Program-made: the position numbers and the translations under genes
Origin: a virus
DNA: 29,583 nt
Reading direction: 5' to 3' (one strand)
Virus record (IMG/VR): IMGVR_UViG_3300045747_000191
Location: 1 to 29,583 of that record
Part shown: positions 11,944-19,740 of the stretch, piece by piece
How positions within the stretch are numbered: the stretch's first letter is position 1
How the letters are laid out: the number at the start of each line of letters is the position of its first letter
The notes under the pieces: model-generated
Database searches by the model: none
What the model was told of the DNA's origin: nothing
What the model saw: only the letters and a program-made list of their open reading frames with translations

Positions 11944-11984
11944 GTGAATACGCCAGCGGGAGTGTTTAGCGCCGAGGTGAAATA

Positions 11985-14342
11985 GTGGCAACCTTTGGCA
12001 ATACATCAATATCGTCAGGCGGATACCCGCTTAGTGATGATAGGTGCGTCGGCTCTAAATTCACACTTCCCGTTGCCGGTGACATTACCAAACTATCTAT
12101 CTATTTCCACTCGGATTCGGTGGGAGTAGATAACTACAAGCCCGTAATTTACGCAGATAATGCAGGCGCTCCCGGCGCGTTAAAAGCAGTTGGAACCTCT
12201 GCGCTTATTGGTGTTGCTTCAACGTGGAATGATCTTGCAATAACGGTATCGCTGGCCGCTGGCGACTATTGGCTATGCGTTGTAGAGGCCGGAAGCGGAT
12301 ACGGAACGCATATAGGTACTTCGGCGGGTTCTGGCTCAATCCGAAAGGAGGGGCTTACCTACGCCTCGCCGATGGACCCGATGACCGCGCCGGACGATTC
12401 TGCTGTCGCGGTTACATATTGCATTTACGCGACCTATACAGCGACGCTGACCGGCCCAACAATCAACACCCAGCCCGCATCAACTTGGGGTCACGTCGGC
12501 GGCACATCAGCAGCAATAACCGCAGCCGCAACAACCTCTGGCGGCGCAATGACTGCGCAGTGGTATGACAATTCAAGCGGGTCATTCGCAGCGATCACTG
12601 GAGAAACGAACACCACGACGCTGAACCCCGGCACGATCACCCAAGCGATGGTCGGGCGGCAGTATTACGTTATCTACACCGACAGCAATGGCAGCACGCA
12701 GTCCAGCACGATCACGCTGACAAATATTCCATTCACGTTTGGCACAGGCCCAAGACGTAGAAATATTGTAGGTGCTTATTCGGTAGGGACGCATAGATGG
12801 TTAGGGGTATCTGGTTCAAGTCCAGATGTAACGGTTGCACTGTCCGGGCAGGCCGCGACATTTGCCACCGGCACTACAACGCCAAACATTGACAAGGCAC
12901 TGTCTGGGCAGTCTTCCACTCTCAGCACCGGCACTGTAACTTATAGTGCATCAACAAACGTTACGGTCGCGCTGTCCGGTCAGGCCGCTACGTTCGCTAC
13001 CGGCACCGCGACGCCAGTTATCGACAAGGCGCTTTCTGGGCAATCTGCGGCATTTGCACAAGGTTCAGTCGTTCCTGATACCGGTAAAGCAATTTCAGGG
13101 CAAGCAATAGGGCTGGTGAGGGGAACGCTAACCCCAACGGTAGATAAAGCCTTATCCGGTCAGGCCGCAACGCTCGCCGCCGGTACCGCAACGCCGACTG
13201 TCGATAAAGCACTGTCCGGGCAGGCCGCGACATTTGCCACCGGCACTACAACGCCAAACATTGACAAGGCACTGTCTGGGCAGTCTTCCACTCTCAGCAC
13301 CGGCACTGTAACTTATAGTGCATCAACAAACGTTACGGTCGCGCTGTCCGGTCAGGCCGCTACGTTCGCTACCGGCACCGCGACGCCAGTTATCGACAAG
13401 GCACTATCCGGTCAGGCGGCAACATTCGCAACTGGCGTAGCAACGCCAACCATTGATAAATCTTTGTCTGGTCAGGCGGCAACGCTTTCCCAAGGAACGA
13501 TCACTTACGCTGCGTCGCCAGACGTTACGGTTGCCCTGACTAGCCAGAGTATTGGAACTGCGCAGGGGTCGTTGGTTCCTACGGCGGACAAAGCAGTTTC
13601 GGGGCAGAGCGCATCCCTTGCTCAGGGCGCAACCTCAGCAGCGCTTGATAGAGCGATAACAGCGCAGTCGGTAACAACTGCGCAAGGGCAACTGACTCCC
13701 ACGACGGATACGGCTCTTGCAGGCCTTCCTGCTACGCTTGCGCAGGGGTCAGTCACGTACGCTCCTGAGGGCGATCTGACAGTTGCCCTTACCGGGCAGC
13801 AACTGGGACTGACACAAGGAAACGTCGCTTACTCTGACGATAGCGCGCAATCAGCACTTGTTCCTGCCGGGTTGTTTAGACCCATTCGCGCTGCTGTTTC
13901 CCCAGCTACTAAATGCGTCATAAATGTAAAAACGAACATCTTTTTTGTTCCGCCGGTCACGAAGGTCGCCGACGTAGACTTTTTCGCTAGGCCAATACCT
14001 CTACCGCCACTGGTTTTGCCGGTTGCCACAGAGGAAGTTTTTTCTGGGGTGCCGCGCGTCACCGCGAAAGTAAGAGCCTATTCTGGCATTAAAGCTCCTT
14101 GCGCCGGGGTCACAGCCCAACCAGTTCGCGCGCGAGGGATTTCTCGGGCTACTGCGGCGCGCCCAACGTCAGGTTGCTCTGCTCACGTCCCGCGTTCCCG
14201 AGCGCGCATGAACTTTTCCGTGGCTAATCCCACGTGCGGTGCCGTATCTCGATCTGTCTTTGGCAAATACCATTGGGCTGGGTACGTGCACTCGCCAGTA
14301 ACAGTGCAAAATCCTACCCCCGAAATGTTGACAATGCTTTAG
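11985..14342 (+). CDS. Large repeat-containing appendage protein (785 aa)
   Basis: The GTG start at 11985 has GAGG 7 nt upstream. The N-terminal ~150 residues form a beta-sandwich-like domain (WNDLAITVSLAAGDYWLCV). Residues ~155-246 are Ig-like (TAQWYDNSSGSF). Residues ~280-620 hold sixteen repeats of about 20-24 residues of the form ALSGQAATFATGTATPTVDK. The C-terminal ~160 residues are Pro/Arg/Ala-rich and unlike the repeats. Repeats of this type occur in phage tail fibres and likely form a beta-strand stalk. Two repeat blocks are identical at DNA level over 194 bp. The promoter for the head module starts inside its 3' end. Confidence 0.75.
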   Translation: MATFGNTSISSGGYPLSDDRCVGSKFTLPVAGDITKLSIYFHSDSVGVDNYKPVIYADNAGAPGALKAVGTSALIGVASTWNDLAITVSLAAGDYWLCVVEAGSGYGTHIGTSAGSGSIRKEGLTYASPMDPMTAPDDSAVAVTYCIYATYTATLTGPTINTQPASTWGHVGGTSAAITAAATTSGGAMTAQWYDNSSGSFAAITGETNTTTLNPGTITQAMVGRQYYVIYTDSNGSTQSSTITLTNIPFTFGTGPRRRNIVGAYSVGTHRWLGVSGSSPDVTVALSGQAATFATGTTTPNIDKALSGQSSTLSTGTVTYSASTNVTVALSGQAATFATGTATPVIDKALSGQSAAFAQGSVVPDTGKAISGQAIGLVRGTLTPTVDKALSGQAATLAAGTATPTVDKALSGQAATFATGTTTPNIDKALSGQSSTLSTGTVTYSASTNVTVALSGQAATFATGTATPVIDKALSGQAATFATGVATPTIDKSLSGQAATLSQGTITYAASPDVTVALTSQSIGTAQGSLVPTADKAVSGQSASLAQGATSAALDRAITAQSVTTAQGQLTPTTDTALAGLPATLAQGSVTYAPEGDLTVALTGQQLGLTQGNVAYSDDSAQSALVPAGLFRPIRAAVSPATKCVINVKTNIFFVPPVTKVADVDFFARPIPLPPLVLPVATEEVFSGVPRVTAKVRAYSGIKAPCAGVTAQPVRARGISRATAARPTSGCSAHVPRSRARMNFSVANPTCGAVSRSVFGKYHWAGYVHSPVTVQNPTPEMLTML
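12837..13402 (+). repeat. 194-bp exact direct repeat inside the 785-aa gene
   Basis: Positions 12837-13030 and 13209-13402 are identical by base-by-base comparison, offset 372 bp (124 codons), so any unequal exchange keeps the reading frame. The region between (13031-13208) encodes diverged repeats of the same type. Lack of silent differences across 194 bp indicates a recent duplication or gene conversion. Confidence 0.9.
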
Positions 14343-14357
14343 GCGGCGTGATATAAA
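14328..14357 (+). promoter_or_regulatory. Near-consensus sigma70 promoter for the head module, predicted leaderless
   Basis: TTGACA (14328-14333, full consensus), an 18-bp spacer and TATAAA (14352-14357), with a TG one base before the -10 box (extended -10, 14349-14350). The expected start site, about 7 bases after the -10 box, is 14363-14364, i.e. the A of ATG 14364. The -35 lies within the last codons of the preceding gene. It should drive the 78-aa gene, scaffold and coat, the most heavily needed proteins. Confidence 0.75.
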
Positions 14358-14363
14358 TCGCCC

Positions 14364-14600
14364 ATGAAAGGATTTAATCAGGCTGGAAGGCAAGTTTTGG
14401 AGTCTTTGCACAAGATGAAGTCGCCAGAAATGCGTCCACTGACTACGTTCTTGCAAGAGGTGTTGAAAGATACCACCGCAGCTTTAATCACCGCAAATGC
14501 AGACACAGTTCAGCGACTGCAAGGGCGGGCAGCAGTGTTAAAAGAGATGACTGAGGCGATAGAAAATGCCGCCCCGGTTATGGAGAAGTTAAACAAGTAG
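14364..14600 (+). CDS. Small helical head-module protein (78 aa)
   Basis: Begins at the predicted transcription start with no Shine-Dalgarno sequence (TATAAATCGCCC before the ATG), so a leaderless message is predicted. The product is all-helical in appearance (FNQAGRQVLESLHKMKSP...LQGRAAVLKEMTEAIENA). Its place directly before the scaffold suggests a role in prohead assembly. No family recognised. It is followed by a 77-nt gap before the scaffold gene, which has its own ribosome-binding site. Confidence 0.7.
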   Translation: MKGFNQAGRQVLESLHKMKSPEMRPLTTFLQEVLKDTTAALITANADTVQRLQGRAAVLKEMTEAIENAAPVMEKLNK

Positions 14601-14677
14601 TTTTGAGCTGACCATTACGTTTTTATGGCATACCCACCGTGGAGCCGTAACGGAGTCTGGAGCTAAAGGAGTAGTAA

Positions 14678-15640
14678 ATGTCTAGTTTGCCAAAGCAAGT
14701 GATTCAGGATCAGTTGGAGATTGAAGCGTACGAACGGCAGCTTGAGGAGGACAAAAAACCACCAAAAGCAGAGCCCCCCGCTGAAGCACCAGTTGCAGAG
14801 ATCACCCCGCAGGCACCGGCATCACCGGAAGTACCACGACCGGATAACGTAGTCGAGTTTACGCCCGAATCTAAAGTTGACTGGGAGCACAAGTACCGCA
14901 CCCTTCAAGGAATGCATGACAAGCAAGTTCGCACCGACAAGGAACTGGCTGGTCAGATTCAAACGTTGCAAGCTCAGATCATCGAGTTGCAGAAAAAGCC
15001 CGCAGACGCACCCGTAGTGGAACGACTGGTAACAGAGCAAGATGAGAAGGATTTTGGTACGGATTTGCTGGACGTACAGCGGCGCGTTGCGAAGGAAGTA
15101 ATGCGCGAGTTTGTAGCCCCGCTTCAAGCCGAACTTAAGCAGCGCGACGAAAAGATTCAGCAGTTGGAACAGCAAGTTCAGAAGACCGGTGGAGATGTAA
15201 CCACCATGTCGTTTGAGCAAAAACTGTTTGCCGTTGTACCGGATTTTGCGGCCATAAACAATGATCCCAAGTGGATCAAGTGGCTGGATGAACCGGATGG
15301 CTACACTGGGGAACCGAGACGTGCGTTTGCCGAGTTTGTGTACGGGCAAGGGGATGTTGCGAAAGTTAAGCAAGTGGTAGATTTGTTCAAACGGTCTAAC
15401 AATGCTAACGCGCAGCAAGAGCTAGTAGATCAGCGTGACCAAGAGTTGTCTCGTCAGGTTCAGCCAACGCGTACTGTGTCTAGTTCAACACCGGCTACCC
15501 AAGTAAAGATTTATACGGAAGCCGAAGCAAAGCGAATTTTTGAGAAAGTCCGCCAGTTGAACATAGCCCACAAATACGACGAGGCAAACACCCTTGAAGC
15601 TGAGGTAACTGTTGCGTATCAGGAAGGCAGAGTTCGGTAG
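14678..15640 (+). CDS. Capsid scaffolding protein
   Basis: A 320-aa protein directly upstream of the coat gene with AAAGGAG before ATG 14678. Composition is typical of scaffolds: a Pro/Glu/Ala-rich N-terminus (~25-60), a long Gln/Glu/Lys coiled coil (~65-175, e.g. ELKQRDEKIQQLEQQVQ), a short globular section (~180-235, KWIKWLDEPDGYTGEPRR) and a basic helical C-terminus that would bind coat protein. It directs assembly of the prohead and leaves before DNA packaging finishes. The call rests on position and composition; no protease is visible. Confidence 0.8.
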   Translation: MSSLPKQVIQDQLEIEAYERQLEEDKKPPKAEPPAEAPVAEITPQAPASPEVPRPDNVVEFTPESKVDWEHKYRTLQGMHDKQVRTDKELAGQIQTLQAQIIELQKKPADAPVVERLVTEQDEKDFGTDLLDVQRRVAKEVMREFVAPLQAELKQRDEKIQQLEQQVQKTGGDVTTMSFEQKLFAVVPDFAAINNDPKWIKWLDEPDGYTGEPRRAFAEFVYGQGDVAKVKQVVDLFKRSNNANAQQELVDQRDQELSRQVQPTRTVSSSTPATQVKIYTEAEAKRIFEKVRQLNIAHKYDEANTLEAEVTVAYQEGRVR

Positions 15641-15693
15641 TCTGATTCGCGCGGGGACCGAGGCAAACCCAAACCTCGTTAAGGAGTAACACC

Positions 15694-16740
15694 ATGGCTA
15701 TTTTGGCCCCCGCCGCACCCTTCCTCACCAGTCCTACCATGTCAGCAGCGTTCAACCCGCTGCTCTGGTCCAAAAAACTCAACGCGAAGTACTACGTTGA
15801 CAACCAACTTACTGAAATCGTTAATACCAACTGGGAAGGCGAAATCAAAAACCAAGGCGACACCGTACGCATCCGTACCGCGCCGACCCTGACCATTTCC
15901 GATTACCAAATCGGCGGCAGTCTTCAGTATGAAGTGCCAACCCCCGTTTACCAAGACATGTTGATTGAGAAAGCCAAGTCGTTCGCTTTCCAATGCAACG
16001 ACGTTCAAGAAGCGCAAGCCGACATGAACCTGTTGAACATGTACATGGACGACGCTTCCAAGCAGCTAAAGCTGGCCATCACCGAAGAAGTTTTCTTCTC
16101 GATGTTCTGCACCACCGCCGGTAACACCGCAGGTACAGACCCGCAAACAGTTTCCACCACAGCGGCTAGTACCCGTGGCTGCGCTGCCGTCAACCAAGGT
16201 GCTACCGCTGGTGCCAAGTCCGGCGTGTTGAACTTGGGCGTGGATGGTACCCCCATCGCTACCTCAACTCCTGCCAACTTGCTGACCCTCATCCTGAACA
16301 TGGGTGCCGTGTTGGACGAGCAGAACGTTCCAGAAGCTGGCCGGTTCCTGCTTTTGTCTCCGTACGACCGCCAAGTTCTCATGTCCACCAACCTCGCGCA
16401 AGCGTATTTCACTGGCGACTCGTCCAGCATCGTTCGTACCGGCAAGATCGGCATGATCGACCGCTTCACCGTCTACGTCAGCAACATGCTGCCACGCGGT
16501 GGTTTGAACAAGGGCTGGGTTACTGGCTCCGCTGCAACTTCTACCGGTGTTGCCAACACATCGGCAATTCGCCGCTGCGTCATCGCTGGTCATAAGGATG
16601 CGATCAGTTTCGCTGCGCAGGTCAACAAGACTGAGCAAGTTCGCAACCCGTCTGACTTCGGTGACTTCGTTCGCGGCTTATCTGTATATGGCCGTAAAGT
16701 TGTTAAACCAGAAGCCTTCGCCTTCGGCGTGGTGGCTTAA
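15694..16740 (+). CDS. Major capsid (coat) protein
   Basis: A 348-aa protein with a strong site (AAGGAG) before ATG 15694, in the canonical place between scaffold and decoration/adaptor genes. It contains NTNWEGEIKNQGDTVRIRT (~45-63), ending with the early-strand motif QGDTVRIRT often seen in P22/N4-type HK97-fold coat proteins, and SPYDRQVLM (~223-231) in the region corresponding to the A-domain. Codon choice is noticeably biased to C-ending codons, consistent with high expression. An exact family (P22-like or N4 gp56-like) cannot be fixed without a search. Confidence 0.85.
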   Translation: MAILAPAAPFLTSPTMSAAFNPLLWSKKLNAKYYVDNQLTEIVNTNWEGEIKNQGDTVRIRTAPTLTISDYQIGGSLQYEVPTPVYQDMLIEKAKSFAFQCNDVQEAQADMNLLNMYMDDASKQLKLAITEEVFFSMFCTTAGNTAGTDPQTVSTTAASTRGCAAVNQGATAGAKSGVLNLGVDGTPIATSTPANLLTLILNMGAVLDEQNVPEAGRFLLLSPYDRQVLMSTNLAQAYFTGDSSSIVRTGKIGMIDRFTVYVSNMLPRGGLNKGWVTGSAATSTGVANTSAIRRCVIAGHKDAISFAAQVNKTEQVRNPSDFGDFVRGLSVYGRKVVKPEAFAFGVVA

Positions 16741-16749
16741 TACATAGGT

Positions 16750-16769
16750 GGGGGCCTGTTAGGTCCCCC
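16750..16769 (+). other. Hairpin between coat and decoration genes
   Basis: GGGGG-CCT-GTT-AGG-(T)-CCCCC forms a strong stem with one bulged T but no following T-run (GTTCAAC). It is better explained as an mRNA stability/processing hairpin or partial terminator lowering expression after the coat gene. Confidence 0.5.
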
Positions 16770-16795
16770 CGTTCAACTTCTTCAGGAGAAACATC

Positions 16796-17149
16796 ATGGC
16801 CGGTTCAGGTATCTCAAATCAAAATCTTTCAGTTCTTACTGGCATCACGGCTCTTGCCGGTGGTGCTAACTCGGCGTCGACTCCAGTCTTGACTGGCAAG
16901 ATCAACGTCGTGTCCGTCTGCGCAACTGCGGCAGATAGTGCTGCTCTTCCTGCGGCGCAGTCACAGGGTACCGAGGTTGTCATCCGCAACAACGGTGCAG
17001 CAGCGTGCGCGGTGTTCCCCAACACTGGCGGTACCATTAACGGCGGCTCGGCCAACGCGTCTGTCAGCGTTACCAACGCCAAAGGCGCTACGTTCTTCCA
17101 AGTCGGTACGGATGGATTGACGTGGGTCACGGCTGCTCTCGCTGCGTAG
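16796..17149 (+). CDS. Capsid decoration protein candidate (117 aa)
   Basis: CAGGAG precedes ATG 16796, just downstream of the coat gene. The product is small, neutral, Ala/Gly/Thr/Ser-rich and beta-structured (VVSVCATAADSAALP, GTEVVIRNNGAAACAVFP, GATFFQVGTDGLTWVTA). Small beta proteins in this position usually decorate or stabilise the capsid surface. It resembles a family of ~100-aa proteins seen after coat genes, but no diagnostic motif exists. It is bracketed by two hairpins (16750-16769, 17165-17184), suggesting separately tuned mRNA levels. Confidence 0.6.
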   Translation: MAGSGISNQNLSVLTGITALAGGANSASTPVLTGKINVVSVCATAADSAALPAAQSQGTEVVIRNNGAAACAVFPNTGGTINGGSANASVSVTNAKGATFFQVGTDGLTWVTAALAA

Positions 17150-17164
17150 TACTTTTGTTAAACC

Positions 17165-17184
17165 TAGGGGGCTTCGGCCCCCTA
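17165..17184 (+). terminator. Strong UUCG hairpin after the decoration gene
   Basis: TAGGGGGC-TTCG-GCCCCCTA is a perfect 8-bp stem capped by a UUCG tetraloop, 15 nt after the stop at 17149. No T-run follows (ACTTGG), so it is a partial terminator or 3'-end protecting hairpin. It ends the high-expression head block. Confidence 0.55.
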
Positions 17185-17197
17185 ACTTGGATTGAAC

Positions 17198-17443
17198 ATG
17201 ACCATATCTGTAGCCGATCTATCTGTTCTGTTTCCTATGGGGGAACGCGGGTTTGACAAAACAGAGTTCGTCGTCAAAGACGGGCAATACTGGTGGCCGG
17301 TAGCCACCATTTCCGGCAATGAGGTTACTCTGACCGCTCTTGGGGAGAAAGTTCTCCAGAAGGAAGAGAAGCCTGCGGAGGTCGTAGCCCCGCGCAAAGC
17401 CAAACGCTCTGCTGTTCCTGATATAGACTCCCTCGATGGCTAA
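17198..17443 (+). CDS. Small head-joining region protein (81 aa)
   Basis: ATG 17198 is chosen over an in-frame TTG at 17192; the ribosome-binding site is weak (GGAT). The N-terminal half is beta (DKTEFVVKDGQYWWPVATISG, residues ~20-40); the C-terminal half is a basic, Lys/Ala-rich tail. Its end overlaps the adaptor gene by 8 nt, coupling the two. Its place between head and adaptor genes suggests a minor head-completion protein; no family recognised. Confidence 0.65.
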   Translation: MTISVADLSVLFPMGERGFDKTEFVVKDGQYWWPVATISGNEVTLTALGEKVLQKEEKPAEVVAPRKAKRSAVPDIDSLDG

Positions 17444-18074
17444 TGCAGCTTTCAGTGACTTCCTTCCAGAAATCTCCCACCTGATCGCTGGGTGCCCAGA
17501 GCCTACGGCCATAAATGCCGTTCGCAACGCAACCATTGAATTCTGTACAAGAACCAATGTGTGGCAGGAAACGCAAGACGCTGTTACTTTAACGGCCACG
17601 GACTTTCCTTACACATTGGAAGCCCTCACTGGAGCCACGGTGGTGACCGTACTTGATGTATCGGTGGAAGGTCGTAGTATCGACCCCACTACGATAGATG
17701 CGCTAGACAAAAATTCGTACAACTGGAGGGCTAATACGGGCCCAATGCCAGAAGGATACTACCAGCCGAACCCAGACGAAGTGGTGCTTTACCCCGCGTT
17801 GTCCGAGGCTAAGTCTGTTGTTTTTCGCGTGTCGTACGCTCCCACGCGCGCGGCCACTGGAGTAGTGGACCACATCTACCAGATTCATTTAGAGGCTATC
17901 GCTGCCGGTGCTTTGGCACGGCTTATGGCTATCCCCATGCAGCCGTGGTCTAATCCGAAGATGGCGTTGTACTACAGCAGTGTGTTTAACACTGCGAAAA
18001 ATTCTGCGGCTATGGACGTGAACAAATCATTCACCAGAGCCCCCGTTATGATTCAAATGCGGCGGTTTGCTTAG
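17436..18074 (+). CDS. Head-tail adaptor protein (212 aa)
   Basis: A 212-aa protein following the head genes, starting inside the preceding gene. The N-terminal helix bundle (FSDFLPEISHLIAGCPEP, NAVRNATIEFCTRTNVWQ) and a later beta section (DEVVLYPALSEAKSVVFRVSYAP) are the pattern of adaptor proteins that dock beneath the portal ring (P22 gp4/lambda gpW-gpFII class functions in phages of varied family). C-terminal residues ~150-210 form helices. No sequence motif separates the adaptor subfamilies, so the call is by order and shape. Confidence 0.65.
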   Translation: MANAAFSDFLPEISHLIAGCPEPTAINAVRNATIEFCTRTNVWQETQDAVTLTATDFPYTLEALTGATVVTVLDVSVEGRSIDPTTIDALDKNSYNWRANTGPMPEGYYQPNPDEVVLYPALSEAKSVVFRVSYAPTRAATGVVDHIYQIHLEAIAAGALARLMAIPMQPWSNPKMALYYSSVFNTAKNSAAMDVNKSFTRAPVMIQMRRFA

Positions 18075-18082
18075 GAGTTCTT

Positions 18083-18772
18083 ATGGCGATTACAGGCCAA
18101 AATATCGCAGATAAAATGTGGACAGTAGTGCAGGACACCTCCGGCGCGTCCGGCGTTCGCTGGCCGGTTGCTGAAGTCCTTGGGTGGATCAACGACGCAC
18201 AGCGCGAAATTGTTTTGTATCACCCGCAAGCCAGTACTACGACGCTCTCTCGAACTGTTGATGTTGGAACACGGCAATCCCTTTCCGGGCTGCTGGAGAC
18301 CAATGACCCAGCGGGCATACGTATTCTAGACGTGGTTCGCAACATGACCAGTGCCGACGTCCCGGGGCGCGCGATTCGCGGCATACCGCGCGAAGTGCTG
18401 GATGCTCAACGACCTAACTGGCATTCTGAAACTGGTACTTCCATAATCCATTGGATGTACGACCCACGCGATACCAAGAGTTTCTTCGTGTACCCAGCGT
18501 TGAACGCGGCGACAATCCTCGCGGCGGCGAGACTTGAGTTCGTCTACTCCTCGGCCCCAGCAGACCTCGCTGCTATAGGAAGTGGCATTTCCTTGGATGC
18601 TATTTACTCGAACACGATTCTCAACTATACGCTGTTTCGGGCGTACAGTAAGGACGCAGAGTACGCTCAGAACGTAGAGCTTTCCAAAACCTACTACCAG
18701 TTGTTTATCGGCTCTCTAACTGCAAAATCCGCACTGGATTCCGCAACTAAACCCACTGTCCCACCGGCGTAA
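18083..18772 (+). CDS. Phage adaptor protein (DUF6682-like, 229 aa)
   Basis: GGAG precedes ATG 18083. The N-terminal pattern, W-[PT]-x-x-E-x-L-G-W-I-N-D-A-Q-R-E-I (VAEVLGWINDAQREIVLYHP, residues ~29-48), is what I recall for the DUF6682 adaptor family of podovirus-like phages. The centre contains HWMYDPRDTKSFFVYP (~114-129) and the C-terminus a helix ending in an Ala/Pro tail. It presumably forms the second connector ring between portal and tail nozzle. The family name is from memory of sequence pattern, not from a search. Confidence 0.7.
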   Translation: MAITGQNIADKMWTVVQDTSGASGVRWPVAEVLGWINDAQREIVLYHPQASTTTLSRTVDVGTRQSLSGLLETNDPAGIRILDVVRNMTSADVPGRAIRGIPREVLDAQRPNWHSETGTSIIHWMYDPRDTKSFFVYPALNAATILAAARLEFVYSSAPADLAAIGSGISLDAIYSNTILNYTLFRAYSKDAEYAQNVELSKTYYQLFIGSLTAKSALDSATKPTVPPA

Positions 18773-18787
18773 TAAGGAGTAACACTC

Positions 18788-19186
18788 ATGTCTGGATTTT
18801 CCACATACCTAGCTCAGCAGATCATTCAAATTACGCTTCGTGGGGTTTCGTATACGATCCCAGCGGGGCACTATTTGGCGCTATTCACCAGCGACCCTAC
18901 GGATAATAACACCACCGCAAACGAAGTCGCGGGTACTTGGTACGCGCGCCAGACTACTGGTGCTTGGACTGCTCCTGTGGGAACTGGTAACTCCACATCT
19001 AACACCTCGCAGATTACGTTTCCTGCGGTCACTACTGCTGCGGTAACGGTTACGCACTGGGGGATGTATGATGCGGTCACTCTCGGTAACCTCTTGTACA
19101 GCGGCGCGCTAACGTCGTCTAAGACTCTAGGTATTGGTGACGTTCTTGTTGTCGGCGCGAACCAACTTGTTCTCACGATTGAGTAA
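18788..19186 (+). CDS. Beta-sandwich tail/fibre protein (132 aa)
   Basis: AAGGAG before ATG 18788. The sequence has the order typical of a widespread ~130-aa phage family: an N-terminal Leu/Ile-rich part, HYLALFTSDPT (~31-41), a G-x-W-Y-A-R-Q segment, TVTHWGMYDAVTLGNLLYSGAL (~88-109) and a final GDVLVVGANQLVLTIE. These are usually annotated as tail or fibre-associated proteins. It starts the second appendage cluster; its stop overlaps the next start (TAATG, 19184-19188). Confidence 0.7.
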   Translation: MSGFSTYLAQQIIQITLRGVSYTIPAGHYLALFTSDPTDNNTTANEVAGTWYARQTTGAWTAPVGTGNSTSNTSQITFPAVTTAAVTVTHWGMYDAVTLGNLLYSGALTSSKTLGIGDVLVVGANQLVLTIE

Positions 19187-19740
19187 TGAACAAGGCTCAG
19201 CTAAACGCGGAGCCGTTCGGTGCGGCAGCGGCCAGCGGCTTTGTAACCACTTCAATGGCGGTATCTGGGTACGCCACTAGCACAACCTGCAATGCGTATT
19301 TGATTTACCACCTAGCCGAAAGCGTAACTTGCTCGGCTACGACCAGTCCGGGTTTCAAATACATAACCCAGTGCGCGTCAGAAATTACGGCTTCGGTAAC
19401 TTCCTCGGTAGCGTATTTCACGCAGGTAGCGATATACGCGTCCTCAGCACTCACAGCCTCTGCGTCGGCGGTCCTCGAAGTTATACGCAGTACGTACGCT
19501 GAAGCTTCCCAGCAAGCAGTGGCTTCGGCAGAAGTTGCCACGTTCAAGGCCGTTGTGTGGGCTTCAAACGTAGTTTGCGGTGCCTCGTCGGATGCTGCTT
19601 TTTCTTTGTTTTACGGTGTAGCGTCTAGTACATCGTGTGTAGCCACATCGACGTTTAGCTGGGATACTACCGGGTACCACGCATCACCCGACAGAACGAT
19701 GGTCGTTTCTGCGGAAGATAGAACAATGGCGGTGACATAA
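19186..19740 (+). CDS. Ser/Ala/Val-rich structural protein (184 aa)
   Basis: ATG 19186 overlaps the previous stop. After MNKAQLNAEPFG the sequence is almost uniformly alternating small and hydrophobic residues (TSMAVSGYATSTTCNAYL, ASEITASVTSSVAYFT), predicting beta strands, with several cysteines. An M-N-K-x-x-L-N-x-x-P-F-G opening is familiar to me from small structural proteins in related phage clusters. Function unknown; probably a fibre or baseplate accessory. It overlaps the next gene (TAATG, 19738-19742). Confidence 0.65.
   Translation: MNKAQLNAEPFGAAAASGFVTTSMAVSGYATSTTCNAYLIYHLAESVTCSATTSPGFKYITQCASEITASVTSSVAYFTQVAIYASSALTASASAVLEVIRSTYAEASQQAVASAEVATFKAVVWASNVVCGASSDAAFSLFYGVASSTSCVATSTFSWDTTGYHASPDRTMVVSAEDRTMAVT

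Noticed and set aside
12809-12827. tRNA T-arm-like hairpin ATCTGG-TTCAAGT-CCAGAT
   Set aside because: A perfect stem with a TTCRANY loop, but no matching acceptor, D or anticodon arms are present upstream and it lies inside a coding frame just before the 20-residue repeats. Probably chance; an att-core origin cannot be supported.
9183-14342. Diversity-generating retroelement (template/variable repeats)
   Set aside because: No reverse transcriptase gene and no adenine-biased repeat pair; the only long repeat is exact and in frame.
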